DNA of 64,000 nt from Novosphingopyxis sp965218915 (lineage in GTDB: Bacteria; Pseudomonadota; Alphaproteobacteria; Sphingomonadales; Sphingomonadaceae). The position numbers were made by a program, and so were the translations under genes. The notes under the pieces were generated by a model. The model made no database searches. It was not told the DNA's origin and saw only the letters and a list, made by a program, of their open reading frames with translations. Location of the stretch: contig NZ_OZ244708.1 in the NCBI RefSeq assembly GCF_965218915.1, positions 2,046,001-2,110,000 of the forward strand. The letters run 5' to 3'. This document shows, in pieces, positions 8,773-18,202 of the stretch (the stretch's first letter is position 1; every line of letters starts with the position of its first letter).

Positions 8773-9696
8773 ATGTCTATTCGTTTCGACGACCAGGTCG
8801 CGATCGTCACAGGTGCCGGAGGCGGTCTTGGCCGCGATTACGCGCTTGCGCTGGCGGCGCGCGGAGCCAAGGTCCTGGTCAATGACCTGGCAATGATAGA
8901 GGGCCAGGATGGGCAGAGGATCAGTGCCGCCGCGCAAGTCGCCGACGAGATCTGCGCGGCCAGCGGAAAAGCATTGGCCAACCAAGACAATGTCGCCACC
9001 AAGGACGGCGCCGCCTCGCTGGTCGCAGCTGCCATCGCCGCGTGGGGACAGGTCGATATCTGTGTCAACAATGCTGGAATCACGCGCGACAGCAGTTTCG
9101 CCAAGGCGAGCGTCGACGATCTCGAAGCCGTGATCAACGTCAACCTGCTCGGCACGCTTTACGTCACGCACGCGTGCTGGCCGCACATGACCGCAAAGGG
9201 CTATGGCCGGATCATCGTCGCGACCTCGATGGTCGGCTACATGGGCAATTTCGGCCAAACCGGTTATGCCGCGGCGAAGATGGGCGGGATCGGCATGATC
9301 AACACGCTCGCCATCGAAGGGGCACGCAAGGGCGTGACGCTGAACGCGATTTCGCCGGCAGCGGTCACGCCGATGAGCGCGGGGCTCAACCCGCCTGCGC
9401 TCGAACGCTACATGACCTCAGACACTGTCGTTCCGGCCCTCCTCTGGCTCGCCAGCCGCGAGAACACCCGGACGGGGCTGGTCATCGAAGCGATGGCGGG
9501 CGGATACGGCCGCGTCGCGATGTTCGAAAACGAATTGGTCAGTTTCGACCCGTCGCAACCGGTGACACTCAAAATGATCGAGCAGAATTGGGACCGCATT
9601 ACCGACATGACCGACGCCGCCCAAATCGATCATGCCCCCCCCGACCGGCCGATCGCGTTGATCAAGCAGCATGGGCTGTGGTTCGAAAACACCTGA
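8773..9696 (+). CDS. short-chain dehydrogenase (HSD17B4/MFE-2-like)
   Basis: 307 aa from ATG 8773, preceded by an AAGGGGAAG ribosome site; in-frame codons further upstream lack conservation. TGAGGGLG (13-20) binds the dinucleotide, NNAGI is at about 99-103, and the catalytic Ser152, Tyr165 and Lys169 are in place. The long C-terminal tail after the SDR core resembles the dehydrogenase domain of peroxisomal multifunctional enzyme 2, which oxidises (R)-3-hydroxyacyl-CoA. This would fit with the MaoC-type R-specific hydratase encoded nearby on the opposite strand. Confidence 0.88.
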   Translation: MSIRFDDQVAIVTGAGGGLGRDYALALAARGAKVLVNDLAMIEGQDGQRISAAAQVADEICAASGKALANQDNVATKDGAASLVAAAIAAWGQVDICVNNAGITRDSSFAKASVDDLEAVINVNLLGTLYVTHACWPHMTAKGYGRIIVATSMVGYMGNFGQTGYAAAKMGGIGMINTLAIEGARKGVTLNAISPAAVTPMSAGLNPPALERYMTSDTVVPALLWLASRENTRTGLVIEAMAGGYGRVAMFENELVSFDPSQPVTLKMIEQNWDRITDMTDAAQIDHAPPDRPIALIKQHGLWFENT

Positions 9697-9744
9697 TCGC
9701 GTTGCGGGGCGGGTGGCGACCCGCCCCGCACCATGGGGTTCCGA

Positions 9745-10530
9745 TCAATGACAGGTGATGGTTTCGTCCAGTTCGCCACGTGACAGCGCCATCGACAGGA
9801 GATGCGAACGGCTTCGCGCACCGAGGCGGCGGGCCGCGGCCTTCAGGTAGTCCTGCACCGTGTGCGGCGACAATTTCAACGCGATCGCCACTTCCTTGAC
9901 ACTGCTCCCTTGCGTGATAAGCGACAGGCATTCGCGCTGGCGTGCGGTAAGCAAGGTGGTGCGCGGTTCCTGCCCGACGCGCTGTTTCTCGATCAAATCG
10001 ACGAAAGCATAAGCGGTCGCCATCATAGACAAGCGGACCTCGTCGGGAACCGCGTCGCCCGCCCGCGCTTCCTCGCTGCTCCACGCGACGATCGAGACGC
10101 CGCCGCGCGGCAAGTGGACCGGGATCAGCAATTCGCTGGCCAGTCCCGCATCGGAGAGTAGGCTGCGGATCTCGTTTTCCTGGCGGCTGAGTTCGCAAGG
10201 GCGCGCGTCCTGCACCCGGCTCATGAACGGCATCATCGTCGATTTCGCATGACGCACGTCAGGGTGGTTCAGAAAAATGCGCTGTTCATACCACCAGCTC
10301 AGCATCTTGGGGCACCAGCCGATGACGTCGTGCTGCAAAGACCGGCCCCTGCCGATTAGCAGCGGGCGATCGTTGAGCACATTGTCGACGAAACCGAGCT
10401 TGGGCAGGCCGACGATCTCGCCGACGCAGGCAAGATGATCGTAGGCTGCGTTGATCGACCGGCTAGTGCGCAGCGCGGCATTGTGGCGACTGACACTCGC
10501 CAGCGTTCTGTACAGCTCTTCCTCGCCCAC
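9745..10530 (-). CDS. LuxR family regulator
   Basis: 261 aa. The C-terminal 65 aa form a LuxR/GerE helix-turn-helix (LTARQRECLSLITQGSSVKE, then SPHTVQDYLKAAARRLGA). The N-terminal about 170 aa look like an autoinducer-binding-type domain (WWYEQRIFLNHPDV resembles the W...Y...DP region), but the usual ligand residues are not all recognisable. No luxI synthase is in the window, so this is a LuxR solo or an orphan ligand-responsive regulator. It is divergent from the crotonase gene at 10775. Confidence 0.82.
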   Translation of the reverse strand: MGEEELYRTLASVSRHNAALRTSRSINAAYDHLACVGEIVGLPKLGFVDNVLNDRPLLIGRGRSLQHDVIGWCPKMLSWWYEQRIFLNHPDVRHAKSTMMPFMSRVQDARPCELSRQENEIRSLLSDAGLASELLIPVHLPRGGVSIVAWSSEEARAGDAVPDEVRLSMMATAYAFVDLIEKQRVGQEPRTTLLTARQRECLSLITQGSSVKEVAIALKLSPHTVQDYLKAAARRLGARSRSHLLSMALSRGELDETITCH

Positions 10531-10704
10531 CTCTTATTCTCCCGCCCGGCCGACGCGAAAGGCGGTGGCCGTAACCTGCGGCATCTCGTTCCGCGGATGC
10601 CGTTTGTTTCTCGGATATGCCTTGTACTACCATTCCCCGGTTTGCGAAATAGTCCGTTCGGCGATATCCCGATCGCGCCTGGCATCTTGACCGGCGCGTT
10701 AATT

Positions 10705-10725
10705 GATTTAGTGATTAATTAAATC
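10705..10725. promoter_or_regulatory. inverted repeat in LuxR/crotonase divergent promoter region
   Basis: GATTTA-N9-TAAATC, a perfect 6-bp inverted repeat in an AT-rich stretch between the divergent LuxR gene and the crotonase gene, about 50 nt before the crotonase ATG. Symmetry and position suggest an operator; which regulator binds is unknown. Confidence 0.35.
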
Positions 10726-10774
10726 GAATGCAAGCTTCGGCGCAAAGGCGCTGGCGGCGGGAAGGGATCGGGAC

Positions 10775-11560
10775 ATGACGCAGCGACGGGTGGTTGAGGA
10801 ACGCGAGGACGGACTCGCCATCCTGACCCTTTCGGGAACCGGCAGGGGCAACGTGCTCGACGCGCAATGCACGATCGAATTGCGCGAACTGGCGATGCGC
10901 TATTCACTCGACGATACGGTTCGCGCTGTCCTGCTCCGCACTGATGGACGCGATTTCTGTTTCGGCGGCGACTTGTCAATGATGGGCGAATCGGACGATA
11001 TCGCCTGGACGATTCGCTCCACCGTCGTCGACTATCACCTCGCCGTCAGCCATTTTGCGGCGATGAATGCCCCGCTGATCATCGCGGTGAACGGGGCGGC
11101 GGCCGGGGCAGGTCTCGCGCTCGCGGCGCTGGGCGACTATGTCTACGCGGGCGAAGGGGCGAAGTTCGCCTTTGCCTACGACGCAGTCGGCCTGTGCGGC
11201 GACGGCGGCGTATCGTGGACGCTTACGCGCCTGATCGGGATGCGCAATTTCCGCAACTTGGTGTTCGAAGGCAAGAGCCTGTCCGCCACACAGGCGTACG
11301 AGATCGGTCTGGTTAGCAAGGTCGTGCCCAACGATATGCTTCAGGATGCCGCCCTCGGCCACGCGCGGCGGCTGGCCACAGGGCCGACACTGGCCTATGG
11401 CGCGATCAAGCGGCTGGCCAATGCATCGTACCAAGCCGATTTTGCGACCCAGCTCGAAACCGAAGCGCGGACCGTTTCGGAATTGTCGCGGAGCGATGAC
11501 GCGCAGCAGGCGATGGCGGCCGTGCTGCGCGGCGAGGCACCCAGCTTCAACGGATCCTAG
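10775..11560 (+). CDS. enoyl-CoA hydratase/isomerase (crotonase) family protein
   Basis: 261 aa. The crotonase fold is clear: DFCFGGDLSMMG forms the oxyanion-hole region after FGG, NGAAAGAGLALAALGDYVYA the second oxyanion strand, and DGGVSWTLTRLIG the catalytic loop with an Asp instead of the classic Glu pair, more like PaaG-type isomerases. Length is usual. It is the only plus-strand catabolic gene besides the SDR at 8773 and faces the TetR gene. Confidence 0.87.
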   Translation: MTQRRVVEEREDGLAILTLSGTGRGNVLDAQCTIELRELAMRYSLDDTVRAVLLRTDGRDFCFGGDLSMMGESDDIAWTIRSTVVDYHLAVSHFAAMNAPLIIAVNGAAAGAGLALAALGDYVYAGEGAKFAFAYDAVGLCGDGGVSWTLTRLIGMRNFRNLVFEGKSLSATQAYEIGLVSKVVPNDMLQDAALGHARRLATGPTLAYGAIKRLANASYQADFATQLETEARTVSELSRSDDAQQAMAAVLRGEAPSFNGS

Positions 11561-11563
11561 CCA

Positions 11564-12181
11564 TTAGGCGCGCAAACCGTCGACGATTACCGCCTGCGCC
11601 GCCGTGATGATGTCCTCGATGCTCCCCTGCCCCGGATCCCACCACTCGGGCATCCAGTTCAATGCGCCCAGCGCCAGCATGCGTAGCGCGCTGGCCGGCA
11701 CGTCGCGCTTGATTTCGCCGTTCCCAATGCCTTCCGCGATCAATTGGCGCCAGAAATCGCCGTAACGGCGCTGCTCGACCAGTTGCCGTTCGCGGATATC
11801 TGCGGGAAGCTGTCCTAAGGTCCGGATGGAGGCGCTGGCAAAATCGCAATCGCGCAGCGTAATCTCCAAATGGGCACGGATCGCGAGGCGAATGCGGTCG
11901 AGCACGCTCAGCCCTGTCGATGCGCCAGCCAGGCGGGCAACGTTATCGAGCACGCGCCGCTGCCCCAGCGTCACGACTTCCTCGATCAACGCTTCTTTCG
12001 ACGGAAAATGATAATAGAGCGCAGCGGGTTGAACCTCGGCAATGTTGGCGATGTCGGACAAGCGCAAGTTGCCGAACCCGCGCTCCTTCAACGCGCGCGC
12101 CGCCGCGCCCAGCAGGCGGAGACGCGTCTTTTCTGCTTTGGTGACGGGCGTTCCGCCCTCTTGCGTGTCTGATGCCGTCAT
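11564..12181 (-). CDS. TetR/AcrR family transcriptional regulator
   Basis: 205 aa from MTASDTQEGG; an in-frame upstream codon at 12226 is possible. The helix-turn-helix reads RLSDIANIAEVQPAALYYHF, with the conserved ALYYHF recognition end of TetR proteins, and the rest is an all-helical ligand domain. It is last in the minus-strand gene series and only 3 nt from the stop of the converging crotonase gene. Likely a repressor of this catabolic set. Confidence 0.87.
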   Translation of the reverse strand: MTASDTQEGGTPVTKAEKTRLRLLGAAARALKERGFGNLRLSDIANIAEVQPAALYYHFPSKEALIEEVVTLGQRRVLDNVARLAGASTGLSVLDRIRLAIRAHLEITLRDCDFASASIRTLGQLPADIRERQLVEQRRYGDFWRQLIAEGIGNGEIKRDVPASALRMLALGALNWMPEWWDPGQGSIEDIITAAQAVIVDGLRA

Positions 12182-12257
12182 CGTGTCTTGCCTCGCGCGC
12201 CCGCATCCGGGCCGAGGCCGAACCATAGTGCGTGGATCGCGTGACGCAATCGCCGGG

Positions 12258-13055
12258 TCAGGGCATCTGGCTCCCGCCGGACACGCTGATGACCTGCCCC
12301 GTCACTTGCGCCGAGAGCCGGTCGCTGGCGAGATAGAGCACCGAACCTGCAACATCGGCAGGGGTCGTCAAGCGGCGCAGCGGGATGGACCGCACGATAT
12401 CGCCGCGCCCCTTATCATCGATAACCATGTCGCCGCCGACGGCCCACAGGCTATTTTCGCCGACATCCTTTGCGCTGGGCGGCAGCACGAGGCCCGGCGC
12501 GACAACGTTGCAACGTACGCCCTTGCGTCCGTATTCGAGCGCGATGTTCTTCATGAACGACACGACGCCGCCCTTCGCCGCGCCATATACTGCGCTTCTC
12601 AGTTCACCGAAGGCCGCATCCGAGGCGACCGAGACGATCGACCCGCCGCCCGCGCCTGCCATCGTTGGCAAAACCGCGCGCGTCGCGTAGATCACACTAT
12701 AGAGATTGCGATCAACCGCCTTGCGGATGTCTTCGATGGGGATGTCCGCGAACCATGCAGGACGGCTCCACCCCATGTTATTGACAAGCACGTCAATACC
12801 GCTCTGCGCCGCGACGACGTTAGCCACCCCACGCTCCACCGCCTCTATGTCGCACATGTCGCAGGCGTGGCCGACGATGGTCCCGGGTAGGTTGGCGGCG
12901 TCGAAGACAGTCGTTGCAGTCTGCGCCTCGTCGATGTCGAAAATCGTGACCCACGCGCCTTCGGCGGCGAAGGCGAGCGCGATGGCGCGTCCGATGTTGG
13001 ACGCGCCCCCAGTCACGACGACCGACTTGGCGTGAAGGGCAAGCCCGCTTTTCAT
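12258..13055 (-). CDS. short-chain dehydrogenase/reductase
   Basis: 265 aa from MKSGLALHAK; its ATG overlaps the stop of the crotonase gene by 4 nt (ATGA). TGGASNIG at 15-22 is the cofactor motif, NNMG replaces NNAG, and the S-Y-K catalytic set lies in VASDAAFGELRSAVYGAAKG. The C-terminus GQVISVSGGSQMP is typical of classical tetrameric SDRs. Probably oxidises an alcohol intermediate of the pathway, perhaps the alcohol-to-ketone step before the Baeyer-Villiger enzyme (inference). Confidence 0.87.
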   Translation of the reverse strand: MKSGLALHAKSVVVTGGASNIGRAIALAFAAEGAWVTIFDIDEAQTATTVFDAANLPGTIVGHACDMCDIEAVERGVANVVAAQSGIDVLVNNMGWSRPAWFADIPIEDIRKAVDRNLYSVIYATRAVLPTMAGAGGGSIVSVASDAAFGELRSAVYGAAKGGVVSFMKNIALEYGRKGVRCNVVAPGLVLPPSAKDVGENSLWAVGGDMVIDDKGRGDIVRSIPLRRLTTPADVAGSVLYLASDRLSAQVTGQVISVSGGSQMP

Positions 13056-13909
13056 ACTTGCTTGTCGCCGTAAGACCATTCGACGAACGGTGCATCACGC
13101 TCACGCAGGGCGGTGGTCAGGCCTTTTTCGTCGACCGTGTTCCAAAATATCTCGGCCGAATCTGCGCGATGCGCGATCGCGTCGAATTCCGGCCCCATCG
13201 CCCGAACGGCGCGATTGCCGTTCATGAGATCGGCCTTAAGCAGTGATGCCTTGATCAGCTTGAGGTTTATTAACGGCATCGCGCAAAGCGAGGCGAGAAC
13301 CTGGTCGTTCGCTTCCTCTAGATTGTCCGCCGGAACCGCACGCGTGATCCACCCGCGTTCGTAGGCGTCGCGGCCCGAAACCGAATTGCCGGTAAGCAAC
13401 ATTTCGCGCGTCGCGCGGTGGCCCAGAACCTGCGGAAAGACCAAGAACGGCGGCACGCCCAGCGAGCGCAGCGGCGGGTGGCCGATGCGGGTATCCTCAG
13501 CAGCGATCACGAAATCGCACGACATCGCCAGTTCGAACCCGCCGGCCAGCGCAAAGCCGTGGACTTTGGCAATGGTCGGTTTTGGAAAGCTGTAGATCGA
13601 TTCCCAGCGGGCGTTGTTGCGGGTCAGCCGCAACCAGTCCTCGGGTACGGTCTGCGTCTTGATGTTGATCGCTCCCGTCGGTGCGAGATCGTATCCCGCG
13701 CAGAAACCCTTGCCCAGCCCCTCGAACTGCAAGACCTTGATCTCGTCGTCGGCCGCCGCATCGGCCAAGGCATGGTCGAGAACGTCGAGCGCGCCGCCGT
13801 TCAGCGAGTTCGACCGACTGGGCCGGTTGATGCGGAAATAGGCGACCTGCCCGATCTTTTCGTAGATCGCAGGCGCGTCGGTGCTTTCGGTAGAGCTCAT
13901 CTCACTCAT
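13052..13909 (-). CDS. enoyl-CoA hydratase/isomerase (crotonase) family protein
   Basis: 285 aa from MSEMSSTEST. Crotonase markers: INRPSRSNSLN at the first strand, GKGFCAGYDLAP and FALAGGFELAMSCDFVIAAE for the oxyanion hole, and IGHPPLRSLGVPPFL in the catalytic loop. In the last, the hydratase glutamates are not obvious, so hydrolase or lyase chemistry is possible. It follows the Baeyer-Villiger gene by 5 nt and overlaps the SDR gene by 4 nt. Confidence 0.87.
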   Translation of the reverse strand: MSEMSSTESTDAPAIYEKIGQVAYFRINRPSRSNSLNGGALDVLDHALADAAADDEIKVLQFEGLGKGFCAGYDLAPTGAINIKTQTVPEDWLRLTRNNARWESIYSFPKPTIAKVHGFALAGGFELAMSCDFVIAAEDTRIGHPPLRSLGVPPFLVFPQVLGHRATREMLLTGNSVSGRDAYERGWITRAVPADNLEEANDQVLASLCAMPLINLKLIKASLLKADLMNGNRAVRAMGPEFDAIAHRADSAEIFWNTVDEKGLTTALRERDAPFVEWSYGDKQV

Positions 13910-13914
13910 CCTTC

Positions 13915-15588
13915 TCAGTTCTTCACGTCCTGCAGGGCGTCTGCGGCAGCGGGTTCTTTCTCGAAATTGTCGTATCCGCCTTCGGCTTCGGTTTTGCAGA
14001 GCTTGCGGTAATGCTTGTGGCTGGCGACCGAGAACAAAGGACGCCGCTTCTTGCCGGGGATGTTTTCGCCCGACCACCACGACGATCCCTTGGAAACGAC
14101 CGTCTTCTCGACCTGGTCGATCAGGTCGCGGCCCCACTGGTCCTCGCTCTCTTGGCTCGGTTCCATCGCGGCGATTTCGTTTTCGCGCATGTATTCGATG
14201 GCGTCGGCGATCCATTCGACGTGGTGTTCCATGGTGACCGCATGGTTGCCAAACGTCGATCCGGGGCCGGTGATGGTGAACATGTTGGGGAATCCGCGGA
14301 CCATGAGGCCGAGATAGCTGGCCGGGCCGTCTTCCCAGTGCTGCTGGATCGTTTTGCCGCCTCGTCCGCGAATGTCGAGCCGCATGAACGGCCCGGTGAC
14401 CGCATCGAACCCGGTGGCAAAGACCAGCACGTCGATGTCGTATTCGCCCTTTTCGGTGCGGATGCCGTTTTCGGTCGCGCCGATCAGGGGTTCCTTTGTC
14501 AAGTCGATCAAGGTGACATTGTCGCGCAAGAACGTTTCGAAGTAATTCGTGTCAATCACCGGACGGCGCGAACCGAACGGGTGGTCTTTCGGCACTAGGC
14601 TGTCGGCCAGTTCCTCATCGCCGAGCCGTGCGGCGATCTTGGAGCGGACGAAACGGGCGACACGGTCGTTGGCGTCGAGATCGGTCAGCAGGTCGCGATA
14701 GGATCCGAACACGAACTGCAGCCCGCCCTGCGCCCACATAGTTTCGAGGAACGCGTTGAGATCCTCGTCGCTTTCGGTCAGCGCGTCGCGCCCGTTATGC
14801 TGCCAGGGGAATCCCCCCGCCGACGACCGCGCCCGAGCCCAGATATCGTCGTATTCGGACTGGATGCGATCGAAAGTCTCGTCATCGACATCGGCGTGGC
14901 GCGCGGGGATTGTGTACTGCGGCGAACGCTGGACGACGTACAGATGTTCGGCTTCCTTGGCGATGACCGGAATGGTCTGAACCCCCGTGGAGCCGGTTCC
15001 GAAGACGGCAACCTTCTTGTCCTTCAGATTGACGCCCTCGAAGGGCCATGCGCCGGTGTGATGCCATTCGCCTTTGAACTTCTCGATATCCTCGACGAAC
15101 GGCGTGAACGGCACCGAAGACAGCGTCCCCATCGCGGTGACGACGAACTGGCAATCGTATTCGACCCCGCCCTCGGTATGCAGGCGCCAGCGGTGGCGCT
15201 CCTCATCGTAAGTGGCGCCGGTGATCCGCACTTGAAAGTCGATGCTGCGGCGCAAGGCGAACCGATCGGTGACGTGGTTGAAGTAGGTCAGCAGTTCGTC
15301 CTGCTTGGGATACTTCGAGCTCCACCGCCAGTCGCCCAGCAGCTCGCCGTCGAACGAATAGCAGTAGATATAGCTTTCGGTATCGCAACGCGCGCCGGGG
15401 TAGCGATTGGTGTACCAGGTGCCGCCGACCCCTTCGTTCAGTTCGACGATACGCGTATCAAGACCTAGGTGATCGCGCAGCTGGTGCAGGGCATAGAGCC
15501 CCGAAAAGCCCGCGCCGATAACCACCGCGTCGAGCGAGATAACCTTCTTCTCGCCGCCCGCCCGGGGCGCGGATGCCGGATTGTTCAT
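13915..15588 (-). CDS. Baeyer-Villiger flavin monooxygenase
   Basis: 557 aa from MNNPASAPRA, with AAGGGA 6 nt upstream. Two dinucleotide motifs (GAGFSG for FAD, GTGSTG for NADPH) flank the Baeyer-Villiger fingerprint FKGEWHHTGAWP, which matches FxGxxxHxxxWP. The start VVIGAGFSGLYALHQLRDHL and GGTWYTNRYPGARCD follow cyclohexanone/steroid-type type I enzymes. It inserts one oxygen next to a ketone to give an ester or lactone. With an SDR and a cyclase-family hydrolase in the same region, a cyclic ketone substrate is likely; its identity is not visible. Confidence 0.93.
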   Translation of the reverse strand: MNNPASAPRAGGEKKVISLDAVVIGAGFSGLYALHQLRDHLGLDTRIVELNEGVGGTWYTNRYPGARCDTESYIYCYSFDGELLGDWRWSSKYPKQDELLTYFNHVTDRFALRRSIDFQVRITGATYDEERHRWRLHTEGGVEYDCQFVVTAMGTLSSVPFTPFVEDIEKFKGEWHHTGAWPFEGVNLKDKKVAVFGTGSTGVQTIPVIAKEAEHLYVVQRSPQYTIPARHADVDDETFDRIQSEYDDIWARARSSAGGFPWQHNGRDALTESDEDLNAFLETMWAQGGLQFVFGSYRDLLTDLDANDRVARFVRSKIAARLGDEELADSLVPKDHPFGSRRPVIDTNYFETFLRDNVTLIDLTKEPLIGATENGIRTEKGEYDIDVLVFATGFDAVTGPFMRLDIRGRGGKTIQQHWEDGPASYLGLMVRGFPNMFTITGPGSTFGNHAVTMEHHVEWIADAIEYMRENEIAAMEPSQESEDQWGRDLIDQVEKTVVSKGSSWWSGENIPGKKRRPLFSVASHKHYRKLCKTEAEGGYDNFEKEPAAADALQDVKN

Positions 15589-15637
15589 TGGTTTTCCCTT
15601 ATCTGCATGGGGAATGGGTAAAGGGGGGCAAAGGCCG

Positions 15638-16816
15638 TCACGCGGAGACGCCGCGTTCCATTGCGCGGTCGAGCCACTCATGATAGTGAATGAGGCCCGG
15701 CTCGTTGCGGCCGAAGACGAATTCTTTCGCTCCGCCGGCCATCAGTGCCTTTTGCGTCTGCATCACTTGCGGAAAGTCTTCCTTGTCGGTGACATCCATC
15801 AACACTTCGATGCTGCGGCTCAGGTAGCGTTTGGTCCGGTCGTCGATGACGTCGCCGTAAGAATAGATGCTCGTCGTCGCGATTGCTTCGCCCGGATGCT
15901 CGCCTGGGAACACCATCCAGGTCTCGATATGGTCGATCTGATGCGAGATGATGACGTTGGGATAGACGATGTACTGCAGCGTCGCATAGGGGCTGAACCG
16001 CCGGTCCTGCGGCGCCTTGGCCTGCTCGTCGAGCACGCTTTTGCGCACACCGATGACCAGCCCGACCGGCCCCATGTCCTCGAACACCGAGGGCGAATGC
16101 AATTGCCGGGTGGCCAACGAATCGCGGTGCAGCGCAAAAACGTGGTAGGCTTCGAGAAAGGTGTCGATCACCAGCTTCCAGTTCAGCGCTAGCTTGCGTG
16201 TGGCCGATCCGTGGAAGCGGCAATTGGCGAGCGACAGATCGGCGATATCGGCATCCGCATCGCCGAATATGGCGGCGGGATCGACGGGCGCGGGGACCGG
16301 ATCGTCCGCCTCCAGAGGGGAAACGAAGATCGCGCCGTGGCGTTCGAACAAGGGCAGTTGCCGCATGCCGGCCCCCTCATCTGCACAGCTGTCGAAGCCC
16401 CCTTTCGAGTGGGGCCTGCCGAGCAGGGCGCCTCGCGTGTCGAAAGTCCAGGCATGGAACGGGCACGACACCCCCCGCCCGCGCACCGTGCCGCGTTCCT
16501 GGGTAAAAACGCGCGATCCGCGGTGGATGCACATGTTGACCAGAGCGCGCAGTTCGCCGTCCTTGCCGCGGATGACGACTACCGGCAGTCCATCCAATTC
16601 CGCGGTGACGTAACTGCCCAGCACGGCGACATCGCCCGCCATGCAGACATAGAGCGGGTGCCCGCGGAACAATATCTTACGCTCGTGCTTCAGAAAGCCA
16701 GCGTTGGAATAGACATGGGTCGATTGCGGGCGGACGGCATCGGCCATGCTAGTCGAGCCCGCATCGTACATGCGAAAGAATTCAGTGCTGAGCTCGACTT
16801 CACGCGCTTCTCTCAT
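15638..16816 (-). CDS. Rieske non-heme iron oxygenase, alpha subunit
   Basis: 392 aa. Rieske ligands are CIHRG and CPFHAW, giving C-x-H and C-x2-H with the proper spacing. The mononuclear iron site lies in DTFLEAYHVFALH, which contains the bridging acidic residue and two histidines. The fold and length match homotrimeric oxygenases of the VanA/KshA type. No ferredoxin or reductase gene is near, so electrons must come from elsewhere. Upstream lies a 19-nt direct repeat pair. Confidence 0.92.
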   Translation of the reverse strand: MREAREVELSTEFFRMYDAGSTSMADAVRPQSTHVYSNAGFLKHERKILFRGHPLYVCMAGDVAVLGSYVTAELDGLPVVVIRGKDGELRALVNMCIHRGSRVFTQERGTVRGRGVSCPFHAWTFDTRGALLGRPHSKGGFDSCADEGAGMRQLPLFERHGAIFVSPLEADDPVPAPVDPAAIFGDADADIADLSLANCRFHGSATRKLALNWKLVIDTFLEAYHVFALHRDSLATRQLHSPSVFEDMGPVGLVIGVRKSVLDEQAKAPQDRRFSPYATLQYIVYPNVIISHQIDHIETWMVFPGEHPGEAIATTSIYSYGDVIDDRTKRYLSRSIEVLMDVTDKEDFPQVMQTQKALMAGGAKEFVFGRNEPGLIHYHEWLDRAMERGVSA

Positions 16817-16843
16817 GTCCCTTGCTCCATTTTCGAATCAATT

Positions 16844-16918
16844 TTCAAAAATGTTTGTAGCGCACAACGGCCCGCTGCGCTAATATTATTTAACGAACGT
16901 TCAAAAGTGTTTGTAGCG
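16844..16918. promoter_or_regulatory. 19-nt direct repeat upstream of the Rieske gene
   Basis: ttcaaaaatgtttgtagcg at 16844-16862 and the same sequence with one change (a to g) at 16900-16918, 56 nt apart. They lie in the AT-rich gap between the thiolase stop and the Rieske start. Their position upstream of the minus-strand Rieske gene suggests tandem regulator sites. A palindromic GAACGTTC core is at 16895-16902. Confidence 0.4.
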
Positions 16919-16941
16919 TAGCGGGATAAGGTGTGCGTTGT

Positions 16942-18084
16942 TCACATCAGTTCGAGGATCGTCGCATTCGACATGCCGCCGCCTTCGCACATGGTTTGCA
17001 AACCATAGCGGATGCCCTCGCGTTTCATCCGGTGGACCAGCGTGGTCATCAGCCGCGTTCCTGATGCGCCCAACGGATGGCCCAGCGCGATTGCTCCGCC
17101 CTGAGGGTTCACTTTTGCGTGATCAGCGCCGATGTCTTGCATCCATGCTAGGGTGGCCGATGCGAATGCTTCGTTGAATTCGAAGGTGCCGATGTCCGCC
17201 AGGCCTAGCCCCGACCGTCGAAACACGTTGCGCGTGGCGGGGATCGGCGCGGTCAGCATCAGTTTCGGATCGTCGCCGCCCAACGCCACCGTGTGCACCG
17301 CCGCGATCGGCGTCATACCGAGCTCGGCCGCCTTCTCTTCGGTCATCATTAGCAGTGCCGACGATCCATCGGAAATCTGCGAGGCGTTGCCAGCGGCGAT
17401 CAAACCGTCTTCGCGAAACGCGGGGCGGATCTTGCCCATATCCTCGACCGATCCGCCGCGACGAATGCCCTCGTCTTTTTCAAAAACGCGCCCGTCAGGA
17501 AGCGTGATCGGCAGGATTTCGGCATCAAATTCACCTGCATCCTGCGACGCGGCGGCACGGCGGTGCGATTCGAAGCCGAGTTCGTCCATTTCGCGGCGCG
17601 TCAGGTTCCACTTGCGGGCGATCAGTTCGGCACCCTCACCCTGCGAGGGATAACCGCCCACGCGATCGACGAATGTGGGGCCGAAGCAATCGGCGGTCCC
17701 GCTAGTTGAGCCCATTTCGACCAGCGACATGATTTCGGTACCGCCCGCAACGGCCACGTCGTAATGCCCGGCGACGAGGCCCGCCGCGGCGAAGTGGACG
17801 GCCTGCTGCGAAGAACCGCACTGCCGGTCGATTGTCACACCCGGCACGGTCAGCGGCCAGCCCGCGGCAATCACCGCGCTGCGGGCGATGTCGCTTGCCT
17901 GTTCGTTGATCTGGCTGACACAGCCCCAGATCACGTCGTCCACCAGCGCCGGGTCGATGCCCGCCTCTTTGACCAGCCCGTTTAGCATCTGCGCGGTCAG
18001 GTCAACCGGGTGGATGGTGGATAGGCTGCCGTTGCGCCGCCCGATCGGCGTTCTAAGGGCGTTGACGATGACGGCTCGCTTCAT
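16942..18084 (-). CDS. acetyl-CoA acyltransferase (thiolase)
   Basis: 380 aa from MKRAVIVNAL. Nucleophile cysteine in DRQCGSSQQAV, then FNEAFAS, the base histidine in GGAIALGHPLGASG, and the second cysteine in MCEGGGMSNA: all thiolase catalytic motifs are intact. Likely performs the thiolytic step of side-chain or ring-fission product beta-oxidation. Confidence 0.94.
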   Translation of the reverse strand: MKRAVIVNALRTPIGRRNGSLSTIHPVDLTAQMLNGLVKEAGIDPALVDDVIWGCVSQINEQASDIARSAVIAAGWPLTVPGVTIDRQCGSSQQAVHFAAAGLVAGHYDVAVAGGTEIMSLVEMGSTSGTADCFGPTFVDRVGGYPSQGEGAELIARKWNLTRREMDELGFESHRRAAASQDAGEFDAEILPITLPDGRVFEKDEGIRRGGSVEDMGKIRPAFREDGLIAAGNASQISDGSSALLMMTEEKAAELGMTPIAAVHTVALGGDDPKLMLTAPIPATRNVFRRSGLGLADIGTFEFNEAFASATLAWMQDIGADHAKVNPQGGAIALGHPLGASGTRLMTTLVHRMKREGIRYGLQTMCEGGGMSNATILELM

Positions 18085-18202
18085 GGGAAATCTCCTGCTG
18101 TGCGGCGCGGCCAGAACGGCGCGTGCAAGGGTCTGGTGCCTTGCCGCCAACCAGTGCCGAAGGGAACTTTGTTTAAGGGTCGATCAATTACGAGTTGGGC
18201 GG

